From assembly GCA_017387265.1 (NCBI GenBank), contig JAFOFM010000166.1:1-9948 (forward strand): a DNA stretch of 9,948 nt. Direction: 5' to 3'. A program made the translations under genes and the position numbers. Below, in pieces: positions 6,176 to 9,948 of this stretch. The notes below the pieces were generated by a model. That model was not told where the DNA came from. It searched no databases and worked only from the letters and a program-made list of their open reading frames with translations. The DNA comes from Peptococcaceae bacterium (GTDB lineage Bacteria; Bacillota; Peptococcia; Peptococcales; Peptococcaceae). Each line of letters opens with the position of its first letter. The stretch's first letter is position 1.

Positions 6176-7678
6176 GTGGCTTATTATTTTAACGAACCAT
6201 CTCACACTTTCGGCGAATACCTGTTAGTACCAGGCTATTCTTCTGCTGAATGTATTCCTGCGCATGTTTCTCTGAAAACCCCTCTGGTAAAATACAAAAA
6301 AGGGGAAGAACCTGCAATTTCCATGAACATCCCTATGGTATCTGCAATCATGCAGTCCGTATCCGATGACCGCATGGCAATCGCACTGGCAAAAGAAGGC
6401 GGTGTATCCTTCATTTATGGCTCCCAGTCCATCGAAAGCGAAGCTGCAATGGTAAGCCGTGTAAAAAATCATAAATCCGGCTTTGTTGTAAGCGATTCCA
6501 ACATTAAACCAGATGACACTCTGGCTGATGTAATTGCTCTGAAAGAAAAGAACGGGCACTCCACCATGGCTGTAACTGCTGACGGTACCAGCAACGGAAA
6601 ATTATTGGGTATCGTAACCAGCCGTGATTACCGTGTTAGCCGTATGTCTATGGACACCAAAGTAGAAGAGTTCATGACTCCATTTGAACGTTTAATCTGC
6701 GGCAACGAAAACACAACCTTAAAAGAAGCAAACGATATCATCTGGGACAACAAACTGAACTCTCTGCCAGTGGTAGATAAAGATCAGAACCTGATGTATC
6801 TGGTATTCCGTAAAGACTACGAATCCCGCAAAGAAAATCCGCTGGAACTGCTGGATGAAAATAAAAGCTATATCGTAGGTGCCGGTATCAATACCCGTGA
6901 CTACGAAGAACGTATCCCTGCTCTGGTAGAAGCTGGTGCAGACGTATTATGTATTGACTCTTCCGAAGGTTTCTCCGAATGGCAGAGCCGCACCATTAAA
7001 TGGGTTCGCGAAAAATATGGCGATACCGTAAAAATCGGTGCTGGTAACGTTGTAGACCGTGAAGGCTTCCGCTTCCTGGCTGAGGCAGGTGCTGACTTCA
7101 TTAAAGTTGGTATCGGCGGCGGTTCTATCTGTATCACTCGTGAAACAAAAGGTATCGGCCGCGGCCAGGCTACTGCAGTTATCGAAGTAGCAAAAGCTCG
7201 TGACGAATACTTCGAAGAAACCGGTATGTACATTCCAATCTGCTCTGACGGCGGTATTGTACATGACTACCACATCACCTTAGCTCTGGCTATGGGTTCT
7301 GACTTTGTAATGCTGGGCCGTTACTTCTCCCGTTTCGAAGAAAGCCCAACCAACAAAGTTATCATCAACGGCAACTACATGAAAGAATACTGGGGTGAAG
7401 GTTCCAACCGTGCCCGCAACTGGCAGCGTTATGACCTGGGCGGCGCAGGCAAACTGTCCTTCGAAGAAGGCGTTGACTCCTACGTTCCATACGCAGGCAG
7501 CCTGAAAGACAACGTTGGCGTAACACTGGCAAAAGTACGTTCCACCATGTGCAACTGCGGTGCATTAACCATTCCTGAACTGCAGGAAAAAGCTCGCTTA
7601 ACTCTGGTTTCTGCAACCAGTATCGTAGAAGGCGGTTCTCATGACGTTGTTGTAAAAAACAATAACATGACTGAATAG
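6176..7678 (+). CDS. guaB: IMP dehydrogenase (Tritrichomonas-like bacterial type)
   Basis: This enzyme oxidises IMP to XMP with NAD+, the committed step of guanine nucleotide synthesis in the cytoplasm. From GTG 6176 it is 500 aa, beginning (M)[15 protein letters not shown]. The TIM-barrel catalytic domain is interrupted by a two-CBS regulatory module (about residues 95-225; FMTPFERL near 165). The catalytic loop [12 protein letters not shown] places the nucleophile at Cys319, the IMP-binding SDGG has Asp358, and the mobile flap NWQRYD carries Arg418-Tyr419. As I recall, these are the same residue numbers as in the Tritrichomonas foetus enzyme. The C-terminus retains [15 protein letters not shown]. 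The gene stands alone, with its own promoter and terminator. Codon bias is strong, like the TAXI protein, indicating high expression. A longer frame opens at 6008, but its first 56 codons lie upstream of the promoter/SD and have no family match. Confidence 0.96.
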   Translation: MAYYFNEPSHTFGEYLLVPGYSSAECIPAHVSLKTPLVKYKKGEEPAISMNIPMVSAIMQSVSDDRMAIALAKEGGVSFIYGSQSIESEAAMVSRVKNHKSGFVVSDSNIKPDDTLADVIALKEKNGHSTMAVTADGTSNGKLLGIVTSRDYRVSRMSMDTKVEEFMTPFERLICGNENTTLKEANDIIWDNKLNSLPVVDKDQNLMYLVFRKDYESRKENPLELLDENKSYIVGAGINTRDYEERIPALVEAGADVLCIDSSEGFSEWQSRTIKWVREKYGDTVKIGAGNVVDREGFRFLAEAGADFIKVGIGGGSICITRETKGIGRGQATAVIEVAKARDEYFEETGMYIPICSDGGIVHDYHITLALAMGSDFVMLGRYFSRFEESPTNKVIINGNYMKEYWGEGSNRARNWQRYDLGGAGKLSFEEGVDSYVPYAGSLKDNVGVTLAKVRSTMCNCGALTIPELQEKARLTLVSATSIVEGGSHDVVVKNNNMTE

Positions 7679-7710
7679 TCTTTTCGTATAGTTTTTTCTG
7701 GTAATACTCG

Positions 7711-7742
7711 ACCCTCCCGGCGCAATGTCGGGAGGGTATTTT
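7711..7742 (+). terminator. Intrinsic terminator after guaB
   Basis: ACCCTCCCG (7711-7719) pairs perfectly with CGGGAGGGT (7729-7737). The stem can extend through G-U and C-G pairs toward a very small loop, and a TATTTTCT run follows. It lies 32 nt after the guaB stop and about 40 nt before the PAP2 gene start, so that gene needs read-through or a promoter I could not identify. Confidence 0.85.
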
Positions 7743-7783
7743 CTATCCTCCACAGAAACAAACAACAGAAATGGAGTGATTTT

Positions 7784-8377
7784 ATGACAAATGATTGCTT
7801 TGTCGGACCAGATGGTCAATGTGTCAGTAATCTGGTCGTTACAGAATTTCAGATTCTGGACTGGATTGCCGGTTTTCATAATGGCTTTCTGGATTCCGTT
7901 CTGCCTGTAATCTCTACCTTTGGAGACAAGGGAATCGGCTGGATTATCCTCTCGATTATTCTGCTCTGTATCCCAAAATATCGTAAAGCCGGACTGGCTA
8001 TGGCGCTGGCACTGATTTTCTGTCTGCTGATTGGCAATATCACCTTAAAGCCGCTGATTGCCCGTCCTCGTCCTTACAGCTACTTCCCGGAAATGCAGCT
8101 TCTGATTCCGCCCCTTTCGGATTATTCGTTCCCGTCAGGCCATACCTTTGCCTCTTTTGCATCGGCAACGGCACTGTTTCTGCATCACCGGAAAGAGGGC
8201 ACGGCAGCTTATCTGTTAGCGGCTGTGATTGCCTTTTCCCGTATGTATCTGTATGTTCATTTTCCGACCGATATTCTGGCCGGCATCATCTTAGGTGTTG
8301 CAAGCGGCTTCACTGCCTTTAAACTGATTTCCTGGTATCACAGCCGGTACCAGCCGCACTGGCTAAACCGCAGGTAA
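7784..8377 (+). CDS. PAP2-family membrane phosphatase (possible undecaprenyl-diphosphatase)
   Basis: This 197-aa membrane enzyme of the type 2 phosphatidic acid phosphatase superfamily has all three catalytic motifs. C1 is K-x6-RP (K89 to R96-P97, within KPLIARPRP), C2 is PSGH (117-120, His120 general acid) and C3 is SR-x5-H-x3-D (S152, R153, nucleophile His159, Asp163). About five or six membrane helices surround them. BcrC-type members recycle undecaprenyl pyrophosphate at the outer face of the membrane, while others dephosphorylate phosphatidic acid or phosphatidylglycerol phosphate; sequence alone does not decide. The N-terminal 20 residues before the family-typical LDWI stretch are polar and contain two cysteines. 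The start has a TGGAGTGAT site at 7772-7780. An EamA transporter follows after 48 nt, probably on the same transcript. Confidence 0.93.
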   Translation: MTNDCFVGPDGQCVSNLVVTEFQILDWIAGFHNGFLDSVLPVISTFGDKGIGWIILSIILLCIPKYRKAGLAMALALIFCLLIGNITLKPLIARPRPYSYFPEMQLLIPPLSDYSFPSGHTFASFASATALFLHHRKEGTAAYLLAAVIAFSRMYLYVHFPTDILAGIILGVASGFTAFKLISWYHSRYQPHWLNRR

Positions 8378-8425
8378 CATAATCTGCATCCGACATAAAT
8401 CTGACATAGAAAAGAGGGACATACT

Positions 8426-9331
8426 ATGAACGGCTTAAAAAAATCTATGGCACTTGGTTATATTCTGGCTGTCAGCGGAGGCATTTTCTGGGCGGTAGGC
8501 GGCTCCTGCGGCCAGTATCTGTTCCAGCATAACAGCATGACATCCAACTGGCTTGTTCCGGTTCGTTTAACCGTTTCCGGTATTCTTCTGCTTTGTTTTG
8601 CACTGCTTCGCGGCCAGAACATTTTTGCAGTCTGGAAAAACAGACAGGATATTTTCGATATTCTTCTTTTTGGGCTGCTGGGTTCTGCGCTCTGCCAGTA
8701 TGGCTATTATACATCTATTCAGTATTCCAACGTGGCTCTGGCTACTGTACTGGCCTATATGTCCCCTGCTATGATTCTGGTGTACACCGTTATAAAAGAA
8801 AAACGACTGCCTCACCTTTATGAAACCATCTGTGTTCTGCTGGTTCTGGCAGGAGCATTTACCTGTACCACACATCTGAATCCCAAATCGCTGGCCGTAA
8901 CACCCCAGGCTCTCTTCTGGGGACTCATCAGCGCGGCTTCTTTTGTGGTATATACCATGCAGCCCCGGAGACTTTTGCAGAAATTTGATCTGGTCATGAT
9001 TATCGGCTGGGGTATGCTCATCGGCGGCATTGCCCTGATTCTGCTGTTCCAGCCATGGAACATTACCGTAGTCGTAAATTCTACGCTGTTTATAAATATG
9101 GCTGTGGTAATTCTTTTCGGCACTGTATTCTCGTTCTGCTTCTATCAGGCCGGCGTCAGCATCGTTGGCAGTATTACCGGCAGCATTTTATCGTCGGTAG
9201 AGCCAGTGGCCTCCATGGTGATCTCGGTACTCTTTTTGAATGTAGCCTTAACCGCACTGGATTTTGCCGGTTTTCTCCTGATTCTGGCCAGTATCCCGAT
9301 TATTGCATTAGGCGATAAAAACCACAAATAA
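8426..9331 (+). CDS. EamA-family (DMT superfamily) transporter
   Basis: This 301-aa protein has about ten transmembrane helices in two EamA repeats (about 11-150 and 162-294), the standard architecture of drug/metabolite exporters of the DMT superfamily. The first repeat starts GYILAVSGGIFWAVGGSCGQ. The second contains the characteristic GSILSSVEPVASMVISVLFL stretch near residue 255. The ATG has a GAGGG site (8413-8417) about 8 nt upstream. The likely role is inner-membrane export or uptake of a small metabolite such as an amino acid; the substrate cannot be assigned. It follows the PAP2 gene closely on the same strand and ends within the left arm of a strong terminator. Length is normal, with no sign of damage. 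Confidence 0.92.
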   Translation: MNGLKKSMALGYILAVSGGIFWAVGGSCGQYLFQHNSMTSNWLVPVRLTVSGILLLCFALLRGQNIFAVWKNRQDIFDILLFGLLGSALCQYGYYTSIQYSNVALATVLAYMSPAMILVYTVIKEKRLPHLYETICVLLVLAGAFTCTTHLNPKSLAVTPQALFWGLISAASFVVYTMQPRRLLQKFDLVMIIGWGMLIGGIALILLFQPWNITVVVNSTLFINMAVVILFGTVFSFCFYQAGVSIVGSITGSILSSVEPVASMVISVLFLNVALTALDFAGFLLILASIPIIALGDKNHK

Positions 9332-9371
9332 AAGAACGGACCATGTACATCCGCATGGTCCGTTCTTTTTT
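9330..9371. terminator. Bidirectional intrinsic terminator between convergent genes
   Basis: A 16-bp perfect stem (9330-9345 with 9354-9369; core GAACGGACCATG/CATGGTCCGTTC) has an 8-nt loop. T-runs on the right (six T) serve plus-strand transcripts, and the A-rich left flank gives TTTTATTTG on the minus strand. The plus-strand EamA stop codon overlaps the left arm, and the minus-strand ogt gene ends at 9396. Confidence 0.93.
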
Positions 9372-9395
9372 GCAGTTTTCAACTGGATTCTATTT

Positions 9396-9884
9396 TTACT
9401 GAATAGCCCCTTCCAGCCGCAGCAGTGTTTCTTTTTTATCCAGGCCGCCGGCATAACCGGTCAGGCTGCCGTCAGCCCCGATTACCCGATGGCAGGGAAT
9501 CATAATTGCAACCGGATTCTTATGATTTGCCATGCCGACTGCACGACTCGCTTTTGGATTTCCCAGTGCTCTGGCAATCTGCCCGTACGTACGGGTTTCG
9601 CCATACGGAATGTTTTCCAGCTCCCGCCACACGGCTTTCTGAAAATCAGTTCCTTCAGGTGCCAGCGGCAGAGAAAATGCTGCCCGAAGACCCGCAAAAT
9701 ATTCCTCCAGCTGCCGTCTGGCTTCTAAAAGCAGCGGCGTATCCCGGCAGACTGCATCAGAAATGCCTGCTTCCATTCCAGCTTCCGGCTGTCGTAAAAT
9801 CGTTACCGCTGCAATAGAGCCATCTGCTTCTATTACACGCAAAATCCATCCCGTTGCAACCGTGATATCCTGATAATACTTCAT
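9396..9884 (-). CDS. ogt: Methylated-DNA--[protein]-cysteine S-methyltransferase
   Basis: This suicide DNA-repair protein transfers the alkyl group from O6-methylguanine (and O4-methylthymine) to its own cysteine. From the longer ATG (9890), residues about 1-75 form the variable N-terminal domain. The C-terminal DNA-binding/methyltransferase domain runs from [11 protein letters not shown] (81-91) through [12 protein letters not shown] (95-106), the Asn hinge in MANHKNP (120-126), the active site IPCHRV (131-136, acceptor Cys133) and [13 protein letters not shown]. Two in-frame ATGs are possible. The GGGGG Shine-Dalgarno (9891-9896) directly abuts ATG 9890 but is 6 nt from ATG 9884, so I chose the shorter 162-aa form. 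The gene is monocistronic as far as visible, converging on the EamA gene. There is no fused Ada-type regulatory domain, hence ogt rather than ada. Confidence 0.94.
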   Translation of the reverse strand: MKYYQDITVATGWILRVIEADGSIAAVTILRQPEAGMEAGISDAVCRDTPLLLEARRQLEEYFAGLRAAFSLPLAPEGTDFQKAVWRELENIPYGETRTYGQIARALGNPKASRAVGMANHKNPVAIMIPCHRVIGADGSLTGYAGGLDKKETLLRLEGAIQ

Positions 9885-9890
9885 TTTCAT

Positions 9891-9896
9891 CCCCCT
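9891..9896 (-). promoter_or_regulatory. Shine-Dalgarno site deciding the ogt start
   Basis: On the minus strand AGGGGG is followed at once by ATG (9890-9888) and, 6 nt on, by a second in-frame ATG (9884-9882). Normal spacing favours the second. Confidence 0.6.
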
Positions 9897-9922
9897 ATCT
9901 GCTTCATATCCTCTTTGTTTTT

Positions 9923-9948
9923 ATTATAACGGCATCCCGTTCTTCTGC
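9923..9948 (-). promoter_or_regulatory. ogt promoter, -35 cut by window edge
   Basis: A perfect minus-strand TATAAT lies at 9928-9923. With 17-bp spacing the -35 box would be 9951-9946, of which only the last three bases (GCA) are visible. An inverted repeat, AACGG-GATG-CCGTT (9941-9928), fills part of the spacer and may bind a regulator. The leader would be about 30 nt. Confidence 0.55.

Noticed and set aside
8378..8408. Repeated CATAAATCTG/GACATA elements with 11-bp spacing between the PAP2 and EamA genes, resembling response-regulator boxes
   Set aside because: Copies are short and imperfect and no promoter with a plausible -35 box lies beside them; probably chance in an AT-rich spacer.

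Overview
The window reads as chromosomal DNA from an anaerobic member of the Bacillota (Firmicutes), of moderate GC content, with A/G-rich Shine-Dalgarno sites and sigma-70/sigma-A type promoters. Three features suggest this: a SpoVB/YtgP-type flippase followed directly by a MazG-related gene (the arrangement of yabM-yabN in Bacillus and relatives), a TAXI-type TRAP transporter operon, and an IMP dehydrogenase of the short bacterial type that resembles the Tritrichomonas foetus enzyme. A gut anaerobe of the Negativicutes or Clostridia is a reasonable guess, but this is inference. No tRNA, rRNA, CRISPR array, insertion sequence or complete phage module was seen.

Layout. Positions 21-1914 (minus strand) hold a two-gene unit: a MOP-superfamily lipid/polysaccharide flippase, then, one base after its stop codon, a 94-codon gene whose first half is the start of MazG and whose second half looks like the phage DUF3310 family. 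A 429-bp divergent spacer (1915-2343) has a strong promoter at its right end and a 10-bp palindrome in the middle. Positions 2344-5938 (plus strand) form a complete TRAP-TAXI operon: lipoprotein substrate-binding protein, DUF1850 protein and fused DctQM-type permease. Small hairpins sit after the first and second genes, and a strong intrinsic terminator closes the operon. Positions 6176-7678 are guaB (IMP dehydrogenase), with its own promoter and terminator. Positions 7784-9331 hold a PAP2-family membrane phosphatase and an EamA-type transporter, probably one transcript. A 16-bp perfect-stem terminator at 9330-9371 sits between this unit and the convergent minus-strand ogt gene (9396-9884), whose promoter reaches the right edge.

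How the genes relate. The flippase and the PAP2 phosphatase both belong to families that handle lipid-linked envelope precursors, but they lie in separate units. The TRAP-TAXI genes form one sodium- or proton-driven uptake system of unknown substrate. guaB makes XMP for guanine nucleotide synthesis, and ogt repairs alkylated DNA. Most of the window is ordinary core genome. The item most deserving a second look is the MazG/DUF3310 hybrid: its two halves join where both families carry a YEVIDAIE-like stretch, and it stands where a full-length mazG would be expected. Smaller points are the palindrome upstream of the TAXI operon, the hairpins within the operon, an in-frame 12-bp tandem duplication in the permease, and the T. 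foetus-like numbering of the IMPDH active site.
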